The translations under genes were made by a program, and so were the position numbers. Below the pieces are notes generated by a model that saw only the letters and a program-made list of their open reading frames with translations, was not told the origin of the DNA and made no database searches. 64,000 nucleotides of DNA, taken from assembly GCA_922989275.2 (NCBI GenBank), contig OV277870.1, forward strand, positions 35,832,356 through 35,896,355, read 5' to 3'. Shown here in pieces: positions 10,540-20,348 of this stretch (positions within the stretch are counted from its first letter, which is position 1; each line of letters begins with the position of its first letter). The stretch is from Gari tellinella (taxonomy: Eukaryota; Mollusca; Bivalvia; Cardiida; Psammobiidae).

Positions 10540-11231
10540 ATATAAATATTAGATGGCAGTTTGCGTGACATTCAAATTGTCAACCCGAGAAACAGAATGT
10601 CACCCCGAGGCGTAGCCGAGGGTGACATTCTTGTTTTCGAGGGATGAAAATTTGAATGTCACGCAAACCGACATCAAATATATTTATGTTATTACACCGA
10701 GCTTATCAACCCTGGCTTTGGAATCGTTTTATTCGTATTTTATAAAATGTGTTGTGAATACCAATTTAGCGCGGACATGTACGTAACGCGGGAAATGACG
10801 TCGTCGTCTTACGACGTCTCATTGTTTATAATTATATTACAAGAAAGAAAGAAGAACGTTATGATAAGTAAATTGAAAAAAAACAGCGTCTTTACATTGT
10901 CTAGGTGGCAGATATCCTCTTCCAAAATGGTGGCAAATCGTTAAGGAACGGACAAAAGGAAGCAACTTGTACAGAAAATGCCAAAAGTTGATTAGAAGTT
11001 ACATGTACTACTTTTTAAAACGTTCTATTATCGCCCATAGCGAAATTGATGTCAATGCTGACAGTATTCTTTAGGACGGAGAAAAAAAGTAATGTCCTTT
11101 AGAGTGACGTCACAAAAAGAATATCATAAAGAGTGACAGTATATTTTGGATAGATGTAGAAGACATGCAAAATGTTAACTGTAGGTCTATGGGAAATTAA
11201 CATTGTAACTCAAAGCGAGGTGTAATAATTT
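10540..11231. mobile_element. Family L element (about 0.7 kb) with internal fold-back
   Basis: A 140-bp fold-back at 10543-10683 (GCAGTTTGCGTGACATTCAA / TTGAATGTCACGCAAACCG) encloses a smaller GAATGTCACC...GGTGACATTC hairpin. The element runs on through GTTGTGAATACCAATTTAG to AAGCGAGGTGTAATAA at 11231. A shorter copy is at 51989-52397. An incidental 65-codon frame here has no recognisable product. Confidence 0.65.
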
Positions 11232-11426
11232 AAATTAACATTATTGTGACCGTTAAGGGATAAAGCATTCATATACGGTGATGAAGACGTTATTTGTATT
11301 AAAACGCGTTTTTGGTAGAACAAATTACATGCACAGTAAACGCTATTTGTTACGATCAATAAATTTGCATTCTCTAGTTTCACGATTTTTTGGAATCTTT
11401 TGAAAGAGGAATTATGCAGAGAATGA

Positions 11427-11680
11427 ATTTATCCGAACCCCACGCGTGATGGAGCGCGTCAATTTAACAAGTTACCAATCTACCCAGAAAAACCCATGTA
11501 ATGACGATTGGCAAATACATTGTAGTTTAAATTCAGACCAAACGCCGAGTTGCGCGGCGTCGGAACTGGATTCAAGCTGTTTGCAAATGAAAGTCAATTT
11601 CACTCCCTATAACAGTTCCCTCCGAACAACACACATAATCTGTGCCTCTCACTGGATGTCGCCGTAGAGAGGGAGCACAG
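11427..11680 (+). mobile_element. MITE-C, right half
   Basis: H1 with C-type arms at 11525-11583 (GAACTGGATTCAAGCTG), then TCCCTCCGAACAACACAC and the right TIR CGTAGAGAGGGAGCAC. The first 40 bases (ATCCGAACCCCACGCGTGAT...) duplicate 9597-9637, which also leads into a C element. Confidence 0.6.
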
Positions 11681-12019
11681 TACATGTCATGGCTGTGTCT
11701 ATCTCATAGTGTCTATACACTGGCTGTCGAAGTCCATTAAGAGAATTATGTACACAGGCGGATCCTGACATTATAGTCCAGCAGAAGTGGAAGAGGACCT
11801 GGAAATGTGGTCTATAGTTTTTTCCTTTATGGATTTGAACTAGGTACATCATAACTCACAATTTGAGACCGGGTAACTTTCTGTTACCCTTGAGCAATTC
11901 CAGCGATTTCCTGTTTACCCCACCCTTCTATTTTAACATTGCTGAAAAATTGAATATAAGTACTTCATGTGTTAGAGACTTAAAAGAGGTATTTTGTTAG
12001 GAATTACCAATGTAGTTTA
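11681..12019. other. No feature recognised
   Basis: AT-rich. Short frames on both strands lack family resemblance. No hairpin module. Confidence 0.35.
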
Positions 12020-12750
12020 CCTAAAAACAAATTTTAAAAATGTTTAAGAATAGTTTCAGAATCATTGAAATCCAAAATGGCCGCCAAAATGGCTATTTTC
12101 AGTAACATTTATCCTTCTTGAGCATTAAAACTACTTATATTGACTACAATTGATACTTATATGGAATAATTTAAGTTGATTCGTATTGAACATTAACTTT
12201 GACATCATATCAGTTCTTGTTTTGATTTGTTTTCTGTCATCCGGTCATGAAATAATCCAAAATTGCCGTCGTATATACCTACCATATTAATTTCTACTTA
12301 TATAAATTTTCTTGATTGAGACTTTCATTTCATTTGTTAAATATTTAAAATTGTATTTTGCAAGCAATTAGAAAAGAAGTGTCCTCAAAGACATTATTTG
12401 AAAATATTTAAGGATAATTTCAGACTCATTGAAATCCAAAATGGCTGCCAAATGGCTATTTTCAGCAACAATTACATTGTCGAGCAATTCAACTACTTTT
12501 ATTGACTGTAATTGATACTTAAATATCAACACTTTTTGTAGATTCTTATTGAATATTAAACTGAGAAATTGGGTTAGTTTTTCTTTTGATTGGTTCCTCT
12601 CATTCAGTGCTGATATATAAGCCAAAATGGCTGCCGTTGTTTTCTCTTTTTACTAATTTCTACTAAAATAATTTTTCTTGATTTGCCAGGTGATGCAAGT
12701 GTTTTTTGTTTGTCTTTCATGCCATTGTACCAAACATACGGTAGTTCATG
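12020..12750. repeat. Two-copy tandem duplication, period 364 bp
   Basis: GAAATCCAAAATGGCCGCCA at 12067 and GAAATCCAAAATGGCTGCCA at 12431 anchor two diverged copies. Each continues with GCTATTTTCAG, ACTACTTnTATTGACT and TTTTCTTGATT. Each unit also carries a later AATGGC/AATTGCC site. Minus-strand frames over the second unit are not conserved in the first, so this is not coding. Confidence 0.7.
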
Positions 12751-13205
12751 CTGGTAAATCTTGAAGTTGGTAATGATTTTACTGGGATAATTAATGGTCT
12801 GCATTGACCACTATCATATTCAAGTATTTATTTAATCAAGTTTGATTTTGACTGAAACAGATAACCATGTGCCAATAACGGAAGGGGTTGTTTCTTTACA
12901 AAGTTAGAATATCTTTATTATTTCTTAGTATCAAAATGAATTTATTTTATGTGAAGCACTGTATAAAAGCTTTATGTTTGCACCTGTGTAAGAAATGCAC
13001 ATAAAACACATGTGTCACTAGTTTTCGCGGGTTTGTGGAAATTGTTATTTTCAGTTGATAATTATTATGTATATCAATAGTGAATATAGGTTTACCTGGC
13101 CATAGCATGATTTATTAAGCAGAGCGTTTGAAAGGTGTTTCAAAGCATGTGTTATTTCATTTTTTGAATCTACAGGAAAACTGTGGGACGTCAGTTAACC
13201 ACTTA
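12751..13205. other. No feature recognised
   Basis: AT-rich with no TIR, hairpin module or recognisable ORF. Confidence 0.35.
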
Positions 13206-13209
13206 ATTA

Positions 13210-13475
13210 CAGTGGATAATCTGTTATTCTTTCCCGTTTAAACGCAAACGTACGCAAACGTACGCAAACGTACGCAAACGCAAAGCACTAAAACGTAGAA
13301 AAGAACAACTTTTGGACAGTTCTGATAGTTCATGTTTATCTTGGTGGCAAACAGTTTGGAGCCTGATCAGACGCCGGGTTACCCGGCATCTGAACTGGCT
13401 CCAAACTGTTTGCAACTGAAATAATAATTTTAACGTTAACGCGTTTATTGGGAAAGAATAACACATTTTCCACTG
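13210..13475 (-). mobile_element. MITE-A with expanded 10-bp arm repeat
   Basis: CAGTGGATAATCTGTTATTC to ACACATTTTCCACTG, TA on both sides. It is about 20 bp longer than the norm because the GTACGCAAAC unit occurs three times (13250-13279). H1 at 13346-13412 has one arm changed (GGCATCTGAACTGG). Confidence 0.92.
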
Positions 13476-15767
13476 TAGTGGTACTAAAACCGCACCGAAG
13501 CTAAATACCCCCATTTACTAATTTGATGGATTCACGGAGGAAAAACCGTGATTTGAACAATGCTCATTTGATAGTTCACAAGCGCAATGTAGTTGACTTA
13601 AAGATAGTCATCAATGAGTCAAGGAAGTGTGTCTGGCACATTGACAAACCCCAGTACTTAAATGCAGATCAAACAGAGACAGAGGATACAAAGTCAGAAT
13701 CTTTGCAATCTGACCATGTATTGAATATTCTCACGGAGCATGTCCCAGAAACACTAATACAGACACTTTCTTACATATACATGTAATAACTCTGTTTTAC
13801 CTTTTTTAGGTTCAGTGAGAAGTAAAAGAACTGTCTGCTTGGGGCAAGACTGTTTCCAGCAACATTATTTTGGATGCAAGTCATGAGGAAAAAAGGGAAA
13901 GCACCTCACTATGGGTCTTTGAATCAAAAGTCTGACCGACTCTAGAAAGTTTATTTATTTCTGAATTTCTGAAACATATGAGTATTCGCATAAACCACAT
14001 GACTGTAGAAAAACTGAAAACTGAAATTAGCACAGACTTGTAAAATGTAAACTCCTGATAGATTGTTACAACTGATTTGACAACTGGTCCGCCGTTGGAC
14101 AAATTTGACCAGTTTTCCTACCTCAATGTAGTTTACGCTATGAACCACATTGTTAAGAATATTAATAACCTTTCTAGAGGTTAGGCTTTTGATTCCTTGA
14201 CCCAAAGCGAGGTGCTGCCCTGTTTTTTTTATCGTCCATGACCTGCAGCAACTACATTTATATATATTATGTTAAAGGAAAAGTCTTGACCAAACAGACT
14301 GATTTTTCACTTGTCACTGCACCTAATAGTAAAGCAGTGTTCCAGGTATATATAATAGTATATACATGTTATATAAGTCAACGTAATAGAGTATACTATA
14401 GTTATACGAGAATTAGTGTTTCATATTCCTAAGTGAAAATTGAAAAGCCCAACCAGATGCGCTTATAAATGCTGAAAAGCAAAAGATAGCAAGATATATA
14501 TCAATTGACAAATCATCTAATCAAAGTTTCAATGATTCATCTTTATTAGCGGTTGGTTGCAAAACTATACATGCACTTAGTTCATATGATGAAACTCACA
14601 CTTTAAACACTCGGAGTATATAACTTTCAAGTTGCTGTGACTAGCCTGCAATGGCCTTTAGTCTTGTTGTTAAATATGTGTTTAGTAATCACACCAAGTC
14701 GTCTTGTGGTTAAGGGTCCGGGTAGTCAATTGCTTTGTCTAGATCCTTGATTCAGCCTTACAAATAAGATGCTGCCTGTACATTTGAATTGCTGTTAAAA
14801 ACCCGCTCTTTTGACCGTATTGTCTTCTGTCGGGTTTGCATTGGATACAATATTTCCACTGGTTCCAATATTAGATCTTTTAATGAACTTCAATTGGAAA
14901 ACCAAGCTAGTTCTGTCACCAAGACTTCTGGCTTTTGAGCAGATGCCACATTCAGTGAGAACATCAATGTAGCATTTATGAAAGGAAGTTAAAATCTCGG
15001 CCCTTCGGAGTCTATTAGTGTTTCAGAAACATGATCCTTGAGAACATACCATACATGGTCAGATTGAGATTAATCTTGATCTGATTTAGCTTCTTTTCAA
15101 GAATACTATGATTCCTATTTAGATCATGACCTCCCTTGCAATCAACACTTCGCAAAGCAGCAGCATTTTATATTTCCTTAATTGATTTCATTGTTTCGCA
15201 TTTTCCCGGATACTCCTTCTTCGATCAACCCCTTGATTTTGATTAGTTATCACAGAATATACAGGTTTAGGAATATAACATTGCCATACTGTCTCCAATA
15301 GTCCAGAACGCAATGAATAGGACCCTGAACAGCAGCACTTGACATTGTTGTAGCAGCTCACATGAGTACCTATTGAATCATTTAAAAACGCTAGCAGAAG
15401 AATGAACACATATTTGAAGACACGGTTGCTCTCTCGTCTGATAAAATCATTTTTGTGCCAAGGTCTTTTCATCAAAGATTTGACTTCTCTTTAGCAGTGG
15501 GTTTTGTCAATGAGCCAGACACACAGCCTTTACTTATTGGTGCCTATCTTACAGTCTAACTACATTGCACTTGTGAAAAAGACAACACAGCTTCGTTAAG
15601 TTCACAGTCAAATACATATAGTCACAAGTTAATTTGAACACCTAGTGTACTGTTTTTTGTACTCTGTAACCATCTAGATATAACTGTCTTGTATACATGC
15701 ATATGCAATGTTGAGGGCCTCATGGAAGAATGAACTTGTCAATTGAACTCTCTCGTTCAGTAAAGTC
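13476..15767. other. Repeat-poor 2.3-kb interval, no confident gene
   Basis: The longest MITE-poor stretch of the first 20 kb. An 87-codon frame at 13523-13786 (+) is lysine- and asparagine-rich and hydrophilic, and is followed by a pyrimidine run and AG (TTTTACCTTTTTTAG, ends 13809). A 95-codon frame at 15188-15475 (-) has one hydrophobic stretch (FKYVFILLLAFL) and a CCC run. Neither resembles a family I know. They could be decayed transposon code, or exons that need transcript support. Confidence 0.3.
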
Positions 15768-15840
15768 TTTATTATTATTATTATTATTACCATTATTATT
15801 ATTATAATTATTATCAGTTTTATTATTATTATTATTATTT
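15768..15840. repeat. (ATT)n microsatellite
   Basis: Interrupted ATT/TTA trinucleotide array. The isoleucine-rich minus-strand frame across it is a product of the repeat. Confidence 0.9.
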
Positions 15841-15994
15841 CATAATATACAGATATCATAGTTTGTGTTTGAATGAGGATGACAGTCAGAATGACAGTGG
15901 TAGGGTCAATTTGATTATTACTTTGAATTATCCGAAATTTGATAAGGCACACAATGAAAAAGTTATTCTATCATATACAAACTACATTAACATT

Positions 15995-16199
15995 TTAACT
16001 CTCAATGACGCTTAAAAGCGCGTTTGCAAACAGTTTGGATCTTGATCAGACGCCGCGTAACGCGGCGTCTGATCAGGACCCAAACTGTTTGACACTCGTT
16101 TTGAATTTCTTCAGTCATACTGCCCTATTGTTTAACATTGAAACGACAGTGCAGACAACAAAATCGAAGCAGACAATAATGAAACGGTGAATGGGGTAC
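15995..16199. mobile_element. MITE-P with near-perfect H1
   Basis: TTAACTCTCAATGACGC at the left and AACGGTGAATGGGGTA at the right. The H1 core GACGCCGCGT-A-ACGCGGCGTC is perfect (16049-16069), extended by TGATCA on both sides and by CAGTTT/AAACTG outside. Downstream GAAGCAGAC is the P signature. Confidence 0.75.
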
Positions 16200-16274
16200 A
16201 AATTTTACGAAAATGTCGGTAGTGAAAGGGTTAAATGTATTTAAAGCAATGCATTTCAATGTAGAAAAACTTTA

Positions 16275-16345
16275 GAATTTATCAAAATTCAAATGGCAAA
16301 CAGTTTGGAGCAAAATCAGACATCGTACTATCGGTGTCTTATTAG
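16275..16345. repeat. Decayed H1 (A-type arms)
   Basis: GGCAAACAGTTTGGAGCAAAATCAG, then ATCGTACTATCGGTG, then a weak right arm GTCTTCAAGCTGTG. Left arm conserved, tip altered but still self-complementary. Confidence 0.5.
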
Positions 16346-16535
16346 TCTTCAAGCTGTGCAGTGGGCAAAGCTAAAGCACAAAGACAATAACTATTGTTAA
16401 AGAATATATCTATTAAATCTTTCAACACTAAGTTATTATTGTGGTTAAAAGGTGTCCTTGAATATCTTTTAAGTTAAAAAGGCATAAACCAGTCAACTTG
16501 AAGTTATGGGTAGTTAAATAAATACTGCTCTAGAT

Positions 16536-16606
16536 AAGCAAACAGTGCAGACCCTGATCAGAGGGATCCTATAGGATCGCTCTGATCTGGGTCTACACTG
16601 TTTGCA
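16536..16606. repeat. H1 variant hairpin with GAGGGATCC tip
   Basis: Outer arms AAACAGTGCAGACCCTGATC / GATCTGGGTCTACACTGTTT are R/S type. The tip is AGAGGGATCCTATAGGATC, not the usual GACGCCG core. Same stem frame, different self-complementary tip. Confidence 0.65.
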
Positions 16607-16968
16607 AATGTAATCAGCATTTTAAACAGCTCCATGGTGTTGAAAGTGTGAAACGGGCAACGGCATCCCCTCAACTGTAAATCCGCGCCTGATAATTCGC
16701 CATAAAGCACAGATATACCGAGATATAAACAAACTGACAGTGCCATAAGAGAAGCGTAATTATATTTATGAAATTGAAATTCAAAAATGGCTGCTTTGTG
16801 TGGTTGCTATGTGGCGAGCACGCTCAGAGGATAGAACACTATTGACAGAGGTAATAGGAGACACTACAACACGCAAAGAAATAATTAGCTTTTACACTTT
16901 GAAAGAAGTTTTGTATTTCTCACTTAAAACACGGCACGCATTGTATACATGCTGGTGCTTTTAAGACC

Positions 16969-17183
16969 TTAACCCTTATCCTGCGATGATGTCGTCTGCT
17001 TCGACATTGTCGTCTGCAACGTTCGTTAGATTTAGATTTATACATTTTTTTTAAGTAAAGAAACCTAAAGAAGAGTGTCAAATAGTTTGGATCTAGATCA
17101 GACACCGCGTTACGCGGTGTCTGATCTGGATCTAAACAGTTTGCAAAAATCAATAAAGTCGCGACCAGCAGGCAAAGGGTTAA
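16969..17183. mobile_element. MITE-Q, full-length reference copy
   Basis: TTAACCCTTATCCTGC and GCAGGCAAAGGGTTAA are the ends, with TTAA duplicated (215 bp). H1 at 17082-17145 carries a compensated pair: CACCGCG on the left faces CGCGGTG on the right. Arms ATAGTTTGGATCTAGATCAG / CTGATCTGGATCTAAACAG. Confidence 0.85.
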
Positions 17184-17558
17184 CACCCTCTCTACGCTGA
17201 CCTTAGTCTTCAAATCGTCTCGTTTGCTGTTTGAAAAGTGATCAGTTTATCTTAATTATTTTCATAAATCTATTTCAGAAAAAACTGCTAAAATTAGCCA
17301 AAAAGGGCAGATCCTTATAAGAAGGATTGGTAGGTAGGGAGTCCTATAATTAGGGTCTATATATACTATTGAAAACAATATGAAGATACTGGTTCCAAGC
17401 AGAGAAAGGATTAGTGAATACATGTAACGACAGACTCCCGGCTCTGTACATTGGCAGATGTTCTTAGAGAAATATTTTAATCTAATTAGAATTTTTGATT
17501 GAAAGACATATGTAGAATAAAATGTTGTTCTAATGACAATTTTGATTTCATGTAAACT

Positions 17559-17742
17559 GTAACCCTTTCAACGCCGAATTAGCTTATTTTGAGTTTAAAA
17601 ACAGTTTGGATCAAGATCAGGATCTAAACTGTTTGACACCCGTATCGATATATCTTAAGTCATACTGCCCTAAATCTAACATTGAAACGATATTTCAAAC
17701 AACAATATTGAAGCAGACCACAATATAACGGTGAAGGGTAAA
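17559..17742. mobile_element. MITE-P with tip-deleted H1
   Basis: GTAACCCTTTCAACGCC at the left, ATAACGGTGAAGGGTAA at the right. The hairpin at 17597-17633 is only AACAGTTTGGATCAAGATC followed by AGGATCTAAACTGTTTG: the whole GACGCCGCG core is missing, while the outer arms still pair. Confidence 0.7.
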
Positions 17743-17934
17743 ACATCTCGATTAATATGGCGCTGACAGGATTGTAGTCAGATACAGACGAAAAACGATT
17801 ACTTGAAGATGCCTTATTCCGAACTTAGCCAAACAACTATATCTAAGGTTAATTGACGATAGTTCGAGTTCAATGACTCGGAGATCGATCATCTCGTATT
17901 TCAAAGTTCAAATAAACCAGGGGCCTTAATTCTT

Positions 17935-18192
17935 GACCTAGTGGTATAGTCACTGTAACTTTAATCACTTAGTTCCTCGCCGCTGTGGGTTCCAACCCTG
18001 GTCTTGGTTTGCATATGGATTTTTCATGTGGGGAAGCCTTCCAGATGGCTTGTGGAAGGTCAGTGGTTCTACCCAGTTGCAGAATCGTGCATGAAACAGT
18101 ACATTAAGGACTTCTGCGAATGTCTTCCATTACGTCGTAATATGACAATACTACTGTTAAAGGCGACATAAAATCATACCAAATCCAACCAA
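17935..18192 (+). mobile_element. tRNA-derived SINE (RUDI-like)
   Basis: The 5' part has an A-box-like TAGTGGTATAGTCACTG and a B-box-like GTGGGTTCCAACCCTGG, the internal Pol III promoter layout of tRNA-derived SINEs. The body CAGTGGTTCTACCCAGTTGC and the tail GTTAAAGGCGACATAAAATC resemble bivalve SINEs that I recall as RUDI; the family name is inferred. The tail abuts a MITE-D. Confidence 0.75.
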
Positions 18193-18193
18193 A

Positions 18194-18417
18194 TCAATCA
18201 CTTCACTGCCATGATCTCATCAATTTGAAATAGTTGCCGTTTGCTTTTTTTTTCTCAAATTTAAAATTTAGGTATTTTGACCTAAGAAATGTTCAAATTA
18301 GTCTCAAACAGTGTAGATCCTGATCAGACGTCGCGTCACGCGTTGTGTGATCAGGATCAGAAATGTTTGCAAAAACTCGGGGTATATTATGTACGTGTAA
18401 GGCAGTGAAGGGATTAA
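18194..18417. mobile_element. MITE-D copy
   Basis: CACTTCACTGCCATGATCTC at the left; AAGGCAGTGAAGGGATTAA at the right. H1 at 18303-18371 (AACAGTGTAGATCCTGATC / GATCAGGATCAGAAATG) has a lopsided tip. The flanking TTAA is kept only at the right. Confidence 0.75.
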
Positions 18418-18483
18418 ATGTATCTAATACACTCGTATTGATTGCAGCATGTGAACTGAAATTTATTAAATTAAATTGATAAT

Positions 18484-18756
18484 CGCAAGCGAATTGCCAT
18501 CAAATTGCCATCGAACTGCCTTCGAATTGGATGCTTCAAAAGGCGAATCTTACTGTTGAATATTTTAACGCTATTTTTCCGAAGCGGATGTGACAAAAAT
18601 GGAATCGAAAATATTAACGAATGCATATTTGCAAATATTTGTGAGAAACACCATTCATGCAAACTTACTCGAGGGTATAGTTACTATTACGAATCGCAAG
18701 CGAATTGCCGTCGAATTGCAAGCGAATTGCCATCGAATTGCAAGCGAATCGCAAAA
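18484..18756. repeat. Split degenerate 11-bp minisatellite
   Basis: Units of GCGAATTGCMA / TCGAATTGCCA occur at 18484-18532 and 18697-18756 around a 165-bp unique spacer. The unit GCGAATTGC is near-palindromic, so both strands look alike. Frames through it are incidental. Confidence 0.65.
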
Positions 18757-18804
18757 AGTGTTAATTTAATAAGGTTCAATACTGTATTTTAGGCATTTGA
18801 AGCG

Positions 18805-18982
18805 TCTGTCAGTCTATTTTGATCCTATTTGCTTTGAGAAAAACAGCAGACGACACTTTTAAGCAGATGATATTGCAGCCGTGAAAAGGTTAGACATAAT
18901 GGTCTTGTTTAGGGAACAGAGGCAAGGATCGTTACAAAGAGGGAGTCGTTGTTCAGAGGGCCGCTGTAGGGAAGGCGCACTG
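18805..18982 (+). mobile_element. MITE-C, right part
   Basis: Retains GAGAAAAACAGCAGACGAC, GGGAGTCGTTGTTCAGAGGG and the right TIR GAAGGCGCACTG. The left half and H1 are missing. A MITE-A starts 12 bp further on, the same C-then-A spacing as at 4761/4774. Confidence 0.6.
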
Positions 18983-18993
18983 TACATGTAGTA

Positions 18994-19217
18994 CAGTGGA
19001 GAATGTGTTATTCTTTCCCAATAAACGCGTTTACGCTAAAACTATTATTTCCAGTGCAAACAGTTTGGAGCCAGATCAGACGCCGGGTAACCAGGCTCCA
19101 TACTGTTTGCCACCATGATAAACATGAAATATCAGAATTGTCCAAAAGTTGTTCTTTTCTACGTTTTAGTGCTTTGCGTTTGCGTTTAAACGGAAAGGAA
19201 TAACGTTTTCTCCACTG
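18994..19217 (+). mobile_element. MITE-A with one-sided H1 deletion
   Basis: CAGTGGAGAATGTGTTATTC to AACGTTTTCTCCACTG, TA flanks. H1 reads CAGACGCCGGGTAACCAGGCTCC: the right half of the tip is deleted. The arm has no GTACGTTTGC unit (TGCGTTTGCGTTTAAACG). Confidence 0.9.
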
Positions 19218-19279
19218 TAAATGAAAATCAATAAATAAAATGTTAGCAATTTGAAATTCTAATATTGTTTATCTGATCT

Positions 19280-19355
19280 GAGTGATAACAGTTTGTATCC
19301 TCGATCAGATCCCGTGTTACGCAGTGTGTGATCAGAATCCAAACTGTTGACAAGT
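19280..19355. repeat. Solo H1 hairpin, diverged
   Basis: AACAGTTTGTATCCTCGATC / GATCAGAATCCAAACTGTTG around CCCGTGTTACGCAGTG. No clear TIRs. Confidence 0.5.
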
Positions 19356-19544
19356 TACCTTTGTACTCGGGTTGAGGAAATCAAAGGGACTAAAACTCAA
19401 ACTCTGATATAGTTAACAAGAATACATTAGTATAGAAAGTGTACACAAAAGAGAAAGTAAATGTATAACCTGCCTTCTCCGGCATCCTTGGGTACCAACT
19501 GATTGTGTAGGATAAAGCAGTGTGTCGGTTTAAGCAGGTTTGAG

Positions 19545-19930
19545 ATATACAGCCGAACTCGCTTAAGTGAAACATTCCCGTATTTCAAAGTTAAAGCGTG
19601 ACTTTGCCATGTTTTACATTTGAAATACGGATATGTTCCACTTATTATAAAGTGGAGAATCTGTTATTCTTTCCCGTTTAAACGCAAACGTACGCAAACG
19701 CAAAACACTAACACGTAGAAAAGAACAACTTTTGGACAATTCTGATAAATCTTGTTTATCTTGGTGACAAACAGTTTGGAGCCTGATCAGACGCCGGGTT
19801 ACCCGGCGTCTGATCTGGCTCCAAACTGTTTGCAATGCAAATAATAGTTTTAGCGTAAACGCGTTTATTGGGAAAGAACAACAGATTCTCCACTGTAATA
19901 AACGAGTTTGAGATATAGAAATCCATCAAA
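19545..19930. repeat. Fold-back family N split by MITE-A
   Basis: GTATTTCAAAGTTAAAGCGTG pairs with CATGTTTTACATTTGAAATAC. The outer left segment CAGCCGAACTCGCTTAAGTG matches family N at 10218. The outer right segment resumes after the MITE-A with AATAAACGAGTTTGAGATAT. Confidence 0.55.
19650..19895 (-). mobile_element. MITE-A, full length, in fold-back N
   Basis: AAGTGGAGAATCTGTTATTC (first base changed) to AACAGATTCTCCACTG, TA on both sides. H1 at 19768-19836 has a perfect CGCCGGGTTACCCGGCG tip. 246 bp, like the reference copy. Confidence 0.92.
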
Positions 19931-19954
19931 ATAAATAAGAGTTTGCTCGACATA

Positions 19955-20326
19955 ACGTGTTCAGGCTCCGACTTGTTTTGTCACTCAGATAAAGTAACTA
20001 GTCAGAATCGTCAAAGAAGTTGTCCTTTCTGACATTTTATTGCGTTTAACCCTTTCCTTCCTGAAACCTCAAATGGGCAATTCTTGTTTTTCAATTTAGT
20101 CTAGTGCAGTTTTCACTTTTTAGGGTTGATTTTTACAATATATATCAATTGACAAACAATGTAGACCCTGATCAGAGGGCTCCTTAAGGAGCCCTTTAAT
20201 CAGGGCCTACACTGTTTACGTTGCACAAGTGCACTCCTAACAGCTACACTGTTTGCAAATGACGCATGTATGCATGAATAGGGTGCAAAGAGTTAAACGG
20301 GAAATAATGACGTCTTCGCCAATCTA
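19955..20326 (+). mobile_element. MITE-A remnant upstream of GPCR exon, split by MITE-S
   Basis: CAGGCTCCGACTTGTTTTGT, then CAGATAAAGTAACTAGTCAG and AAGTTGTCCTTTCTGACATT, are the right half of a MITE-A. After the nested MITE-S it resumes as AAACGGGAAATAATGACGTC...CGCCAATCTA, aligning with the A terminus CTCCACTGTA. It ends about 22 bp before the GPCR splice acceptor. Confidence 0.65.
20046..20296. mobile_element. MITE-S nested at TTAA in MITE-A
   Basis: TTAACCCTTTCCTTCC at the left, GGTGCAAAGAGTTAA at the right. The host sequence GCGTTTAAACGGG of MITE-A is split with TTAA duplicated, a clean TTAA insertion. The hairpin at 20150-20216 has S-type arms (CAATGTAGACCCTGATC / ATCAGGGCCTACACTG) and the tip AGGGCTCCTTAAGGAGCCC. 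Confidence 0.8.
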
Positions 20327-20348
20327 CCTTTCTATTGTATCTTTTCAG
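20327..20348 (+). promoter_or_regulatory. Putative 3' splice site of the GPCR exon
   Basis: CCTTTCTATTGTATCTTTTC followed by AG at 20347-20348, 12 nt before the ATG. The tract begins right where the MITE-A remnant ends, so any branch point (for example ATGAC at 20307-20311) lies in transposon-derived sequence. Confidence 0.65.

Noticed and set aside
15674..15952. A 92-codon isoleucine-rich minus-strand frame
   Set aside because: Produced by the (ATT)n microsatellite.
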